A stretch of DNA of 64,000 nt from Polytrichum commune. Lineage: Eukaryota > Streptophyta > Polytrichopsida > Polytrichales > Polytrichaceae. Shown piece after piece: positions 1-12,649 of this stretch (position 1 is the stretch's first letter; each line of letters opens with the position of its first letter). Below the pieces are notes generated by a model, which saw only the letters and a program-made list of their open reading frames with translations, was not told the DNA's origin and searched no databases. Made by a program: the position numbers and the translations under genes. The stretch is from assembly GCA_950295325.1 (NCBI GenBank), contig OX485804.1, positions 28,148,001-28,212,000 of the forward strand, in the 5' to 3' direction.

Positions 1-828
1 CTGTTGCCTTCACTGTTGTGCACTGCAGTCTCTCATCAAAGAAATCATACAGCAGAACAACCTCAGAGTCGAGGAGATTTATGTTATAATCAATCTTGCA
101 GTGCATCCCTGGTTCAATCCATAATGAAGCCAGAGCTTTGGTGGTCTTGCAGTAAAACTGCTGCACCCCATCATCTTTGTCAAAAATGAGGAACCCCTCT
201 TGCATCATTCTGTCTATGACCCCTTGTTCTTGATCAGTGACCACTATTCTACAGCATAGAGATCCACTGTCTGGAAATATTATGTGTTTCCCTTCTTCTA
301 TAACCTCTTCAGTCATGATTTTATAATGCTTGCAGGGCATGCTCCTTTGCGTGAAAGGGTTGCAGAACATGGGCTTGCCAATGCTACACAAATAATTGTA
401 ATACTTGTCTTTGCTAACGCCATAAAGGTAATCATAGAGGGCATCTAGGATCCTCAACAATTTGGACATGGGGGAAGTAAAGAATTCATAGAGGTCCATG
501 AGGTTGGGAATTAGAGTAGTTGTCATAACTAATGTCAACAAAATCATCCGCCACCTTCTTTGAGAGTTTGTATACTCCTCCATCATCGACTCTAAAGAGG
601 CTAGGAAAGTCAGGATTGCCAGCATGTTCATTTTCTGCGAATATTGGACACACCTTGTCAGAAGATATGAAACATCAAGGTGTACGAAGTGATTGAATCT
701 CCAATAGAAACTATGGCTGCTCTTCTTATCGGACATAGAAGTATTACTATTGACCCTTAAGGGCATGGATGCTTGACAAAAATCATAGCCCGAGGGAAAT
801 TTCTCCCCGAGTTTTTCTCCTATGGCAA
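1..828 (-). CDS. Unrecognised protein, internal exon running off the left edge
   Basis: On the minus strand the frame is open from base 829 to base 2 (276 codons, no stop) and continues outside the window, so it is far too long to be chance. The upstream limit is a TAA at 832-830, directly followed by an AG that could be a splice acceptor (exon from 828). An alternative start is an in-frame ATG at 766-764, leaving 255 codons. The product has two hydrophobic stretches near the middle (MLAILTFLASL and MILLTLVMTTTLIPNL), then a Tyr/Cys-rich segment and an acidic C-terminal part. I do not recognise a family. It could be a lineage-specific plant gene or part of an old mobile element; codon use looks like ordinary host coding sequence. 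Confidence 0.6.
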
Positions 829-1149
829 CTTAAATATTGTCCGAATCCTCAAAATCAGGTCCATTTGTGTAATGTTTTCCCCAACATCATAACAAATTAG
901 GCCATGGCTGGTGTGTGATTTGTAATCAATCAGGCACTCAAGGAAAGAAAGCTATCAGCACTAATTTGTATCAGCTGATGAATTACGAATTTACTAGAGA
1001 ATCATAGCCAAGAGTCATCAGGTGAGCACCAGCATGATGGTTGTGAAGCAGTGAAGGCTCACAGGCCTATCGAATTCAGATTTAATCTTTCATACAATAT
1101 GTGTTTGATATTACTAAAGTGTATATAATATAAACTTCTAAGCATGATC

Positions 1150-1415
1150 CAGTGGTCTATCCTACCACCTATGGTCCATCCAATCATAGTGGGAGTATTT
1201 GGGTGAACCGGATAACTTCAACCAACCATGTGGGAACCTAGGGGCTGGCCCTTTTGGAGGTGGAGGCGGGGGGTTGGGGGGGGGGGGTAGCTTGTCCGCA
1301 CCCGTTGAAGATGTTCACCTTTGAAAGGAGGCAACAGTCTCCAGAGCCTTCTAATTCTTGTAAAACCATAATTCACGCTGGTGTTACCATCAGAATCGCC
1401 TTTCTTTCTTTCTTA
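1150..1415 (+). repeat. 5S-related retroelement, copy A (5'-truncated)
   Basis: Shares its body with three other copies at 44.1, 61.7 and 63.4 kb: a CCTACCACCTATGGTCC block, an AACCGGATA block, TGTGGGAACCTAGGGGC, a GGAGGCA block, ATAATTCACGC and a TTTCTTTCTTTC tail. The 5' portion that resembles 5S rRNA in copies B and C is not recognisable here. A G-rich tract at 1262-1288 interrupts it. All four copies lie on the plus strand. Confidence 0.6.
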
Positions 1416-1429
1416 ACTTCTAGGCACTA

Positions 1430-2101
1430 AGGAAGAGGGTGCTTAAACCAACATTTAGAGCTATTGCACATTCATATGGCTACGTGGTTGATATTTAATA
1501 AATCATCATACTAGCCCGTGGGCTAAACATAGGTATAAAGAACATAAATTTATTTTTAACATCAATTGCACATTTGAGGAATTTTCAAAGTCAAAACCAC
1601 TAGCTCCTTAAACCGATCCCTAGGCCCCGTGTATAACGACCTTGCACCTCCTCCATTGATGAGGACCCCCACCTCCATTGCCTAGAACCAACACACCATA
1701 CTTGGCACTAGACCCAAGCTAGATCAAAGCCCAACATGGCCACCACCATGATCCCACCCGGTTCGGTTGTAGAACCATCCCCTTGCACCCCGGGTACTGA
1801 CCCCCCTTTGTCCCCCCCACCCACATGGATATAGAATGGCTATAATAGTAGGCATTGACAAGTGACCTCAAACCCACCTTGAACTAACCGGATATAAAGT
1901 GGAGCCCAACTACCTACCTTATTTGGAGGTAGTGGAGGCCAGGATGCAGTGGCGCCACTAATGACACGTGAATCCATAACTCCATGGGCCCGGGCACTCC
2001 TTTTCCATGGGGAACGGCTCAAGGTAGTAGAATGTTGGTGATTAGGAGGCGTTTTTAGGTGTTGCTTTTGAGTGGGGTGTTGTTTTTAGCACCCTCTACC
2101 T
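1430..2101. mobile_element. TA-flanked MITE, family AGGTAGAGGGTGC, copy 1
   Basis: Terminal inverted repeats begin AGGAAGAGGGTGCTTAAAC on the left; the right end reads AGGTAGAGGGTGCTAAAAAC on the opposite strand. Both ends are flanked by TA (1428-1429 and 2102-2103). Internal sequence is shared with the elements at 24.2-25.3 and 26.0-26.7 kb. No transposase is encoded. It abuts 5S-related copy A. Confidence 0.65.
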
Positions 2102-3807
2102 TAAGTCAAAGCTCACATAGAAACACACAAACAAATGTACTTATGAAACTACAGTACCTATGCAAGATACTAGACTTGTATTTTGCAAAGCAGAGCACTT
2201 ATGTAAGTGTATCCCAAACAACAACAAATCCTTGAAGATTCAATTTTGCAATCAGTTCTGGCTGATTTACAAGTTTTTTGAATCTCTGAGATTCCAGCAA
2301 TCACAAATTACATGAAATAAATTACACAATAATGCATGTAGTGCTCCAGTCATATTCGACACTCGACGTAAACCATGAGACCATCATTGACATACAATGA
2401 CATCATTTTTATATTACATGTAAGTCATTCACTACTTCCTATCTGTTGAATCTCATATACTTGTGCTCAAACATCTATAATTATCTGAGATAAACTTCAT
2501 TTATGTTAACAATCCAAGGGAAACAGTAAAAAAATTACAAAGCGCACCTTGGAGTTTTTTTGTTGATCAGCTCAAGTCAGTGGTTTCAATTTGTGACTCA
2601 GTCGGCAGTGTTACCACACCTGACCACTCCAATGCAAGAGATGAATCCAAAGTATTAGGAGGAGTTGCACTTATGCTGTATGTGGTTACTATCTAAAATT
2701 TGCAAAATAACTATAATGTGTCATTATTCGCGTGTTCAAATTAAATAGATCCACTGGACATGGATAGCATCTGCTGGACTACAGTCAGAAACATGTATGA
2801 ACATATAACAAATGCAGTGTGCCTACTGGAAATGAACTGACATAGGGTGTTGCAAATTGTAGAAGGAAAACAACCGCTGAAAGAGTTCCAGTTTGGCTTG
2901 TATCATGAACACTTCTCTGAAACCAGGAGACTGCTTATTTAGAGTCAATGAGTGCAACTGTAAAATAAGTGCTGATCTGTCCATACAATAGGTTAACAAC
3001 CAGGTGTGACTCCCACCGACACCAAGTTCAGTTGTACAAAAAGATATGTGTGGATCAGAGAGCAGGTCTGAGGCGCTTCCGCAAACCACATGACATTGTA
3101 AGTTACTTAGTCAGCAGCAGGGAGCACAACAAACTGTGTGGAGAAGAGAGAGACAGTTTCAAAAGTCCTGCTAACTTACGAACAGAAAAATGGGCCTCGT
3201 AAATGAGGAGGCTTGCACAATGCACAAGGCAGACAGTGCCAGAACCTTTTATGTTGAGCTAAGGTAGAAGGCTGCCAGTCATTTGGAGTCCGGACTCCTC
3301 AAACTGATTAAAATAGTTTGATTCCCACCAGTTGAGAGAGTCCTAACAGGCTCCGAAAGTCCTCGCTGATCTATTCCACACAGACTGTGTTATTCCCTTC
3401 GTTTTCTTTTTCTCTCTTTTACCATCTCCTGTTGATCAGATTTACATTCTTCACATTTTGTGTTGCATTAGAAAATCTATGATGAAACATCAATGAAAAC
3501 CAGATTGAAAATTGGACCTGTCCTAATTTAGTTATGGTTATCGAAAGTGCACGTTTGATCATTTCTTAACTTAATACATATATTCTGATCCCAATTGTGT
3601 TCACTATTGCGTGTGGAGTAGTTGATAGAATTTGAAAACGCAGTACGGTCGCATTTAAACATGCATCTTTATGATCTTTGATTTGTGATCCTCACTAAAC
3701 CGTTTACGGATCAAACGCCGGTGTCTGATTAAGAAAAGTAACCAAATAACACCCGCATTTCTTGATTGAGTAAATGAGCAGTCTTTCTCCAAAACTTCCT
3801 GAAGGCT
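2102..3807. other. Intergenic, no gene recognised
   Basis: AT-rich spacer. Short open frames on both strands around 2.8-3.2 kb have no recognisable domain and no convincing splice context. Confidence 0.4.
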
Positions 3808-3891
3808 CCTCTCATAATGTGTACAGACCTAAGGTAGTAAAAAGCATTGAGGCACTTTTTACTACCTTAGGTCTGTACACATTATGGGAGG
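3808..3891. repeat. Near-perfect snapback hairpin
   Basis: Left arm 3808-3844 and right arm 3855-3891 are reverse complements over 37 nt with one T/C mismatch, separated by a 10-nt loop. A transcript from either strand would fold into a very stable stem. The arms contain CTAAGGTAGTAAAAAG, whose AAGGTAG core resembles the ends of the TA-flanked MITEs. It may be a collapsed foldback element, a template-switch product or a young microRNA-type precursor. Confidence 0.75.
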
Positions 3892-5589
3892 TAAGTTTGA
3901 ATTGTAGCTAGGCCTTTATTTAGCCCTGGACTAGTAACCTAGTAATAAGGACTTTGAGTAGGTGTACACAATTTCTCATCTTTATGTGACCAAATCGTGT
4001 CAAGCTTGAATAATGTGTTGCTTTCCAAGCTTCGATAGGATGTTGACGAGTTACCGAAGAATTGAAGGGGCCTTTGTGTTGCAAGAGTATGTGATCAATA
4101 AGTCATCTAGAAAAGAACAAATTGCATAAAAATATGTACCTTGGAGCAAGATACGACCATTTGAAATTTGATCATGGAGTCTCATTTTGGAACATTTAGG
4201 CCATCAAGGGTTAATTTATGTGAAAGACTACATTAATATTGATGACAATGATGTTTCATATGGTATTCAACACAAAATATGTGTGCACAACATACTTCTT
4301 TGGTAAGATGAATTCACAAAAGTGCAAACTCAATTTCCTGATTCTACAAACCAATTTAGCAATAGGTTATAGCAATTTCATTGGAATTGTAAACCAAGTT
4401 CACTGTATAGATAACCAATTTCACTACATGTTTTGAACAATTTTATGATTTGGTACCCATACTCACAACTTTACAAAATCAATTCTATGAAATTTGTAAC
4501 TTTATTTCATAAAGCACGGTACATCATGTATAAGATATCTCTTTATCGCTCCCCATAACTAGCTCTACTAAAATTTCAATTGACCTTTGTTATCCAACCT
4601 TGGACCATGTCTAAAGTGGTTGCTTGTAGATCATCATTAATGTTACCTAATATTAGTGTTTGCTTCTAGCTTTGAGGTATTGTAATGGAAGACCAAAGGA
4701 AAATTAATGTCAAGGCTAGAGGTTTCTAGATGAACATAAAAATAACAAAGAGGAACCAATGAGCATCAAGAACGCAAAGAATGTGCAACAAGAAGACGAC
4801 ATGCTGAACAGTTGAGCATGCAAAAATCACATAGAGTAGAGGCATCCATAACCAATCGCGTAAGAAATTATATGCCAAATTTGGAGAAGTATAAAGCAGT
4901 GCAAATAAAAAAAATTACAATTTTTTGGTATTTTTCTTCTTTAAATTGAAATTAATGTGAATGTTTGAAACCAAAAGTTGGTTGTCACGGTATGTGGTGT
5001 CGGTGGCCACACCTTATCTGTGGGATTTCATCCATTTACATTTGGATGGATGAATTTTAGAAGTTGAAGAGATGCTCTTAAATGAGGAGCCTCCTCCTTG
5101 GCTTGACATTCTTGCCAAATCAAGCCTTGTGAGTAAGTGTGTGGAGAAAGTTTGTGTGATGTAGCACTTAGAATCATCATTCGATTTAATAACATAATTA
5201 TTAAGGTTGAATTGTCTTTAGCAACACAAATTTTAGAAATTATTGTAGAAGAGAGTTTTTAAGTTGTAAAGGAGAGATGAGAGATGTGTTTATGTGTCAA
5301 ATTTTTTCACAACAACAAAAGAATTTCATATTTGACCACCAACCACAAGCGAGTGCCGATTGTCTGCGGTCAATTTCAATTTTTTCTTAATCGTTGTTTG
5401 GGAAACATGATTCAGTGCTGCAATTACATTGTTTTTCAAATTTCGTTATGATACCTTCTTCCGTGGCGGACTGTGTTGCTGGACGTTGCTAGCATTGTTC
5501 CATTTTGTGTTGTTATAGTTTGTGATAGGACGTTGTTCGTAGGGGTGAGCTTGAAAGTATAACCGACAAGATCCTTGTGTGTACATCAA
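3892..5589. other. Intergenic, no gene recognised
   Basis: AT-rich, with short open frames only. I see no domain, RNA gene or convincing inverted repeat. Confidence 0.4.
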
Positions 5590-6990
5590 GTGAGCGGTGT
5601 TTATATTCCCTTATGGTGAGGCTCGATTGATTACCACCAAATCAAAAGATTGGTGGTTGTCGCGCACCTTTTCATGAGGAGTGCCCAAAACACCACAGGC
5701 ACAAGAGGGACCCCGGAGTGACACCTGGGACTTGTGGCGCCATGGGTGAGAGGGCCAAAGTGATCCTAGTGTGGGCGGCGGGCGTTGAAAACGCCTCCCA
5801 CCCACGGAAACTAGGAGGCACGAGGATAAGGCCATAAGCTATGCATAGCTTATGGCGTCTAGATTCTAGAATGCTCAAGAACACCTTAATCAGAGGTGTG
5901 AGCTAAGAGATATGGCAATTTGAATGGGGCGCTGTCCCTGGACACCGTCCTGGTATAGCAGTGGCCTGGGAGTGGCTCCCGGGACTGCCAAGGTTTAAAC
6001 AGGCATAAGTTCCTCAATACTTGCCCGAATGGGGCAATTGAGGACTTCATCGGCATCTACGTGAAGCGTAGATGAAGATAGAGTGGTCGGTTGTTAGATA
6101 TAGATACCAAACAAAAAAGTTATGATGGTCTGAAGCTGCTGGAGGCTTCTAGGCCCAGCAGCTAAGGGAAAATGTCTACTTGGCCCCAACTCTTGGTAGA
6201 GAGACAAAAGGTTTCTTGACGGTAGGGTAGGGGCCCTACGAAAAATCCTAGAGGTTTATATGGGTGAGGTGGTGTGGCCTCATCCACCCAATGCCGAACG
6301 GCACGGCCCTCGGGGGGGGGTAGTCATTGGTTGGAGTAGCAATATACATGCGAACAAATGATAGGATATTTTTAAAACATGGGAGCAAAAATTTATAAAT
6401 GGACTTACGAGTAATATAGGGTATCAAAAATGGCACTGGACATCTTTAAAGTACTATAGGGTATGGAATAATAGGTAATTTGGAATTATAAGTAATGCAA
6501 GCCATTTTTCTATCAACCCAAGGTAGAAATTTACATAATGATAGCATGTGGAAAAAAAATTGAAAGTAATACCCCCCTATAAAATAGTGGTTGTTCGCAC
6601 CTATATCCTTAATTTTTTAACACACTGCCCCCCCCCCCCCGAGGCACGGCCTCCATGGGCATTGGCCCAATGTGAGGGCATAGTTGCCTAGTATGCTTCG
6701 GATTGTTATAGTGTTGCTCGGGCAACGCAATGATCAACATAAGATTGAACTTTTATGAACATAAATCCACATCTACGATTGGTTGCCGATTAAGGGATGA
6801 GTCCCGAAAGTAAAGTAGGAGGGTTGGTTCCCCTCTTATGAACTATAAGGTCCGGCGGGATAGGAGGAGCTAACCATTAGCATGGCGGAATGAAAAGGGT
6901 TAGCACTCATAACCTTTGCTAGAAATGAAAATTGGCAAGTTTGTCAAATGGACTAGCAAGGGTTGCGACACTTTAGGCACCAAAAAAATA
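5590..6990 (+). mobile_element. LTR-like repeat, copy 1 (degenerate)
   Basis: Collinear over about 1.3 kb with 50.63-51.66 kb on the same strand. Shared landmarks include CATGAGGAGTGCC, the GCCTCCCACCCA block, AGCTTATGGC, TCTACTTGGCCCCAACTC, GCCTCCA.GGG..TTGGCCCAA and CTAGCAAGGGTTGCGACAC near the end. Downstream a degenerate GGCACCAAAAA lies where copy 2 has TGGTATCAAAA, the pattern expected of a primer-binding site for initiator tRNA-Met. A mid-element insertion with runs of G and C makes this copy longer. No coding remnant is recognisable downstream. Confidence 0.5.
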
Positions 6991-9900
6991 TGTTTGGTTA
7001 TAAGGAGGGCAATATTTTGTTCTGTGATGATCAACCCAACAAACACATTTGGAACAAGGCCTCATAGTGTTGCTACTTCCCCACACTTGGCATGGTCCTA
7101 GAATTATAGATAATATGACCACCGCTTATTACTTCAGAATCTACACTGAGAAACTTATACACACACCAAATGTTTCTCTTATTTGGGGAATCATAAAATT
7201 GATAGACAACCCCCAATTCCACATTTCGAAAAATGGTTTAGGTCATTTGTAATTGGCCGTTGCTTGCTAAACTTGGTAGAATCTTAGAATACATTCAGTG
7301 ATTATATTTCAATCTCTCTGGATTCATTTTTTATTTTTCTGTTACTACCATGGACCAAGAGGTCTCCCGATCCAACATTACTACAATGTATTTTTTAATC
7401 TATTTAATTGTATTGACACACTTTGATCTTTGTGTTATTTTGTATCATCTATAAGTGTGGCATTATTAGGCTCCACAATTTTAAAACCCATGAAATCTCC
7501 AAAACTTGCAACCCATGAAATTACTATGTTGCTTACCGCCTTAGAAGGCAAATCATTGCAATTGTTTCTTCCTCACCACAATGCAAGAGGTTGTGTGTTA
7601 GATGATGTCTACAACTTTCAGGAGGTGATATGGCTTTTCATTTAGTGAATCTCTTCTTTGTAATTTTATCGGCTTCATCGAGAAAAACAACAAGTTGGCA
7701 TTCGCCTCTACATCACAAGGGCTACCGCACTCCGCCACTCTAGAGAATTAGCTCACTTTAAACCATCATGATGTATTTTTAGTCCCATTAGTCTTTTCGG
7801 CATCATCATGCACTTCAAATTCATTTCATTATATTTCATTTCAATGCACAACTTATGTTTGAGTTTTTATGAATAAAGTACTATTTTGCAAATCCCTAAT
7901 TTCACTCTCCACATGTCCTTCATATACAATATTTGATTGAGTGCATTTTATATCTAGTGGTATAGATGGAGAAACCTCCTGATGCTCTAGTTGTTATAAC
8001 ATATAGTATACTTTATTTTTCCTCTTTTCTCATAATACTTGTTCTTTACTTGAAGCCATGAATAATTTGGGCATTGAGAGTGCCCCTGGTCTCATTCTTG
8101 TTTACTAAAATGTCTTGGGGACTTTTATTTTAATTCCATGATTAATTTTTCATTGATCATCCTTAATTAACTAAAATTCAAATTCAAACTCCTTGATTGT
8201 TTGTTTTTCGTTAAATACTTGCTCATTTGGCTTCATGGGTGATGACATTGTCATTGAGGTTTGTTGTCAAGCTTCAAGCCTCAAAATTGATTTGTCTCTG
8301 CCCCCCCCCCCCAACCCACCCGGATATGAATGTACCAAATTGCGAGGTCAGTTGACTATGCCACTGAGATGGTCAACATTGTCCATGAAATGAAGAGTTC
8401 AGATTGGAGGACAACTCAAAGGCTAAATGAAAATGCGATGGGAAAAAATGACGAAAATTTTTGCACATTGCACACATTGTCACCCCCTCTCTTGAAAACA
8501 CGATGAGAGCATGGATGAGGGGTCCACGATGGAAGGGAGCATTTCTAGACATATGAGAATGCTTGCCACCCCCTCCCATGGAACTTGACACTTAGTTAGA
8601 AGCCTCAAGATGATGAAGACAAGGGGTTTGAAAAGAATGTTGCCCTAGCATCCTTTATGCATCTTCATGGTTGGGTGGTTAACATGCCAATTGCTCACAA
8701 ATTCTGGATGAGACGTAACCTTCTATACTGGTCTCCGCTGTAATGAATGCTTAAACTCTAGGTTGAATGGGTAACGTAATTTGTTATTCTTTTATCTCCT
8801 TATTTTATGAGGACCCTTGTGTTGAAGAGGGTGTACTTGCAATAGACTGACCATTAACAAAACTCTCATTCAACAACAGAATGGTTATTATAGATTGTCA
8901 AAAAAATTACATTCATGAAGACCCGATACCATTCATAATTCCCATATTATGTATATGAATTGATAGGTTATGAACTAGCTAGATAACAAGCTTGAGTTGA
9001 TGGATGCCTTTGTTACTCCCACCACTCGTCATCAACTCTCCTCTTCTCATTTATCCAGTCCAAGTTGGTGGATCTCAAGCAAATAAGGCACATGCAAATC
9101 AAGCGTAAGGAAAAAAAATTGAGAGGCAATCCTACGTTGTCACCTCGTGCCGAAATGTCTCAAGAGGGCTAAAACCCGTCGACTGCAGCAACAAGCGACA
9201 TCGAAAATCTCAGATCGATTCTTGAGTCCCACTTTGTGTCCTATAAAATTGGACCGTTGTGCCACTTCGAATAGGCTCCCTGCTTGTGGTGGAGATTAGT
9301 CATGGAGAAGAATGGGGGGTTCCATTGACTTGGAAAATGATAAATTCAAATGTCTTGGTCAAAGACCTTCATAACCTTGGCAATTTTACAAGAGTATGCA
9401 GGGAAATTTTAAAAATGAGCATCTCATTATTGATTGGCATTCCTAGTCCTGATGAATGTTCCAAGTATTTCCAATGTTCAGATATAAGGAACGCTTGACG
9501 AATCTATAGCTTGAAGAGGACTTGAAGAATCTCTAATCTGGCGTTGTCAGTTGCATTACACTCATTTGCAGCTGCAGTTAAGACCGATCTAATGAAATTG
9601 ACAACGCCACAGTGCCAGAAATTCTTAAACCTACATGCTCAGGAGATAAATCGTGCTATTCTTGTACTTTTAGCCCCCTTTGAGCACTAGGAATGACCAG
9701 TACTAATGGGAACAAGAACCCTGAGATACCACCAGAAGTTCTTGACATCAAACTATCTAAGTAACGTCAAAACTCGCCAATTCCTCGCGGAAAGAAAGCC
9801 ATACCTCTCATTAACAAGTGTCAGACGAACTGGTATTTTGTTCACAGACATGCAATTATAGTTCAGATATTGTCACCTGCCGGGCGCCTGCGCCCATTCA

Positions 9901-10014
9901 GACTGTATCCAAAACCTGCCGAATACTAATTGGAACCTGGTTAATCCCAATGATCACTTACTTTTATTTGTTCTCTTTTCATTCATCCAGTATCTCAGTG
10001 TTGAACTCTGCAGT
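6991..10014. other. Intergenic, no gene recognised
   Basis: Low-complexity and AT-rich DNA with a C-run near 8300. Open frames are short and lack recognisable domains. No RNA gene was seen. Confidence 0.35.
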
Positions 10015-10908
10015 CTAAATGGCATAAGAATTGCCGTTAAATACTTTCTTCCTCCTGCCGAGTTTCTTGGTCCCAGACGCTAAGATAGTTGCTGCTACGA
10101 TTTGCCTACCATCATCGTTGTCTTGATCAGTAATACTCTCGCCACTCAACGAATACCATCTCGTGTTCATGTTGCCCGACTGATTGGAACATACGGACGC
10201 TGCTGCTCGTCTTTTCATATTCGATCTTTTCTGCTTCTGAATTTTTGAAGGAGGATCGGTATTGAAGGGATCAACCATATCGATCTGTAGGCCAGGTAGC
10301 TTAGACTTCCGCTTTCTGATCTTTTTTACTCCACAGTCCTTGTCATTTGGCAGTTGGAGAACGCCTTGAGGTATTTCGGAGTCAAAATTTCTGGAGCTTG
10401 TACCTGATTCATCATCAATCAAATCACTTGGTGATGAAAATTGTGTTGCATAATCCTGCAGTGATAAGTAGCTGTCCATCCAGCCCTCGTGACTTCCATG
10501 ATTGTCGATATCCATAGGATTGACAGCTGCTCTCTCAGCCTCCATCGTGGACTCTGCTTGAAGCTGGTCCATAATTTGAACACTCCGATATTGGTTCTCC
10601 CGAGTAGGATGTTTTGTTGTGATTTGATTAATACTCTCGAACTCGAGCTCTTTTTCAATCTCCGTGTTACAGTCAAGCGGAGGATATGCTTGCACACGTC
10701 GAAGATTTTCAATCCTCAATGGCGGTGTCGATGTGAAATTATATTCCACCTCGAGGAACTGAAAACCGTTGCTGATCTGAGCGGCATCACTTCGCACGCT
10801 GTTGTCAGTTCCTCCACTGCCAGGAGTTTCGTTTAAGAAGCGAATAACTCTGCCGCTCCGTGATGCGAACCGCCAAGAGACAGCGCCAAATCTGATGTAG
10901 ATTCCCAT
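10015..10908 (-). CDS. Hypothetical basic, nuclear-type protein
   Basis: An uninterrupted 297-codon frame starts at ATG 10908-10906. The N-terminal part is polar. The middle is acidic and Ser/Asp-rich (about residues 120-180). The C-terminal third carries basic clusters (KKIRKRKSK about residue 200, KIQKQKRSNMKRR about 225-240, KKLGRRKK near the end) that look like nuclear localisation signals. No DNA-binding domain is recognised. It overlaps the next frame upstream by 76 bp on the same strand in a different phase; no intron of reasonable size joins the two in frame, so this may be one gene broken by a frameshift or two alternative starts. The length and biased composition argue for real coding; the function is unknown. 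Confidence 0.5.
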   Translation of the reverse strand: MGIYIRFGAVSWRFASRSGRVIRFLNETPGSGGTDNSVRSDAAQISNGFQFLEVEYNFTSTPPLRIENLRRVQAYPPLDCNTEIEKELEFESINQITTKHPTRENQYRSVQIMDQLQAESTMEAERAAVNPMDIDNHGSHEGWMDSYLSLQDYATQFSSPSDLIDDESGTSSRNFDSEIPQGVLQLPNDKDCGVKKIRKRKSKLPGLQIDMVDPFNTDPPSKIQKQKRSNMKRRAAASVCSNQSGNMNTRWYSLSGESITDQDNDDGRQIVAATILASGTKKLGRRKKVFNGNSYAI

Positions 10909-11216
10909 TCTTGATCCATTTCAGAGTAGTTTCCGATTGAGTACGTCATAGCAAGGCCGGCAGGGGCATCAGTTTGTGATGATCGGAAAATTCCCGGCAA
11001 TAGATCTGGGAGACTTTCAAAAGCTTGATGGTCAGTGTCCTGGCTCTTCTTGCCGTCAGCAGCCTCTTGGATCAACATCGGAGAATCTCGGAATCTAAGC
11101 GTTAGCTTTTTCGATAATCTGATCTTGCGAGTGCTCATGTCAGCGCCTATACGCACAACGAGCAGGATTTCTTGGAAATTGATTACAGCACGCCATGTGA
11201 CCTGCTTGAACAGCAT
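10833..11216 (-). CDS. Hypothetical protein with an EAR-like motif, upstream partner of the 10.0-10.9 kb frame
   Basis: A 127-codon frame from ATG 11216-11214 to a TAA at 10833-10835. The product is basic at the start (STRKIRLSKKLTLRFR) and ends with DLALSLGG, which fits the LxLxL form of the plant EAR repression motif; that match is short and could be accidental. It overlaps the longer downstream frame by 76 bp. It could be the first part of a single frameshifted gene. No family is recognised. Confidence 0.35.
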   Translation of the reverse strand: MLFKQVTWRAVINFQEILLVVRIGADMSTRKIRLSKKLTLRFRDSPMLIQEAADGKKSQDTDHQAFESLPDLLPGIFRSSQTDAPAGLAMTYSIGNYSEMDQEWESTSDLALSLGGSHHGAAELFAS

Positions 11217-11677
11217 TTTATGTAAGGTGGCCACGGTTGCGATTAGTAAGTAAGTCCTTCATAGTCTTACTAACTCTATACAGTTTCTATGTCCATGCTG
11301 CGTCCATCCATGGTCCATATATAGAAGCAATTATGCACAAATGTGATTTTATTCTCGCAAACACTTGTCACTGGTTATCAAACAGAACTAAGTACGATGT
11401 GGAACATGTGCCAATAGACTGAGACCTTTAAATTTGAGTATTGCGTTCACTCCACTAAAATTTACTGGACATCGAAGGTGTGGACATCGGCTGATGATGA
11501 GCTCAGATTGCAGAAACAGGAGCCATTGCGTGGAACGTTGATAAACGACCATTATAATGTCTTCACATTAAGAATCTCTACTCATGTACGACGTCATAAT
11601 TTGCAAGTCGATGGAATGTAAATTTCCACTTCAGGAGGTGATATGCCTCGGAGAAACGCGTGCTTAGGAATTTTCTT

Positions 11678-11770
11678 GATGTCGAGTAGATTGATCGCTC
11701 CGCTGAGACTCCCCGGACGTCGAAGGTACGGACCTCAGCTGACCAGGAAGCGATCACTCTACTCGACATC
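11678..11770. repeat. Inverted repeat, possible foldback
   Basis: Arms 11678-11699 and 11749-11770 match as reverse complements over 22 nt with one mismatch. An inner GCTGAG/CTCAGC pair extends the stem. A related block (CATCGAAGGTGTGGACATC) lies about 250 bp upstream near 11470, suggesting the remnant of a larger repeat. Confidence 0.5.
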
Positions 11771-12649
11771 ATAGGAAATTCGTAAGAAATTCATAAAAAA
11801 AGTTTCTCCGAGTACTTCTGAGCAAGAAATTACCTTGCATTCCTATAAGTAAATAAAGAAATAAATAGGTGGAGGGGCTCGCTCAATGATATTAAATCAC
11901 TGAGAGAAAATCGGGACCCCTTATAAGCAAATCTATGAGAAAAATTTCCGCGGTTCAATCACCTGCTTTTGTATTAGATCACATCCTGTTGACATTTGAA
12001 ACCTGAGTAGGATTACCAATATGCAGACGTTTAAACTCTCGTCTATGACACCGCCCGCTGTTCCACGCATGATTGGCTAATATTTACACACTGAGCGAGC
12101 TAAGGTACATACCTTCCATGTCCAGAGGTTTCAGTAGAGAGCGATATTAAGATTACAAAAAATCAGGGAATTTCGTAAGCAGTAACCTAACAAGCTTCTC
12201 CAATCCTAAACTATTTGTCTTAACGAAATGGACATTCCATTGCGCAATTGAGCGTCGTACCTGACAAGAGTTTCAATGTGAAGGCGTGTACGGCCCTCTA
12301 CGGCAATCGCGAAGTGCTATACACAAAGCTCTTGTCCACCAAATCGCATCAAATCCTTGGACTCAAAACTGAGGCGCAATCTATGTAAAGACTTTTGCAA
12401 GGGCCCTGGGAGCAGCTGTCTCTCTATCTTACAAATAACGGAGCGGGAGACGGTAGAAGTCTGTGATGCACTGTGCAACAGATTTACTGATTCTGGACGA
12501 AAGTACGTATGGACGACATCCCAACGTCGTCTTTCTATTCTAGAGACTTCTAATATGAGACTTCAGACGACACTTGTTACTTTTGGATCCCAACTGTTTT
12601 GTCTCTTTCTTTTAGGTAAAGGCTGCTCTGCAGTGTTTGGTTATTAAAT

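Noticed and set aside
2823-3202. Overlapping 77- and 88-codon frames on opposite strands
   Set aside because: Short, mutually overlapping, no domain or splice evidence.
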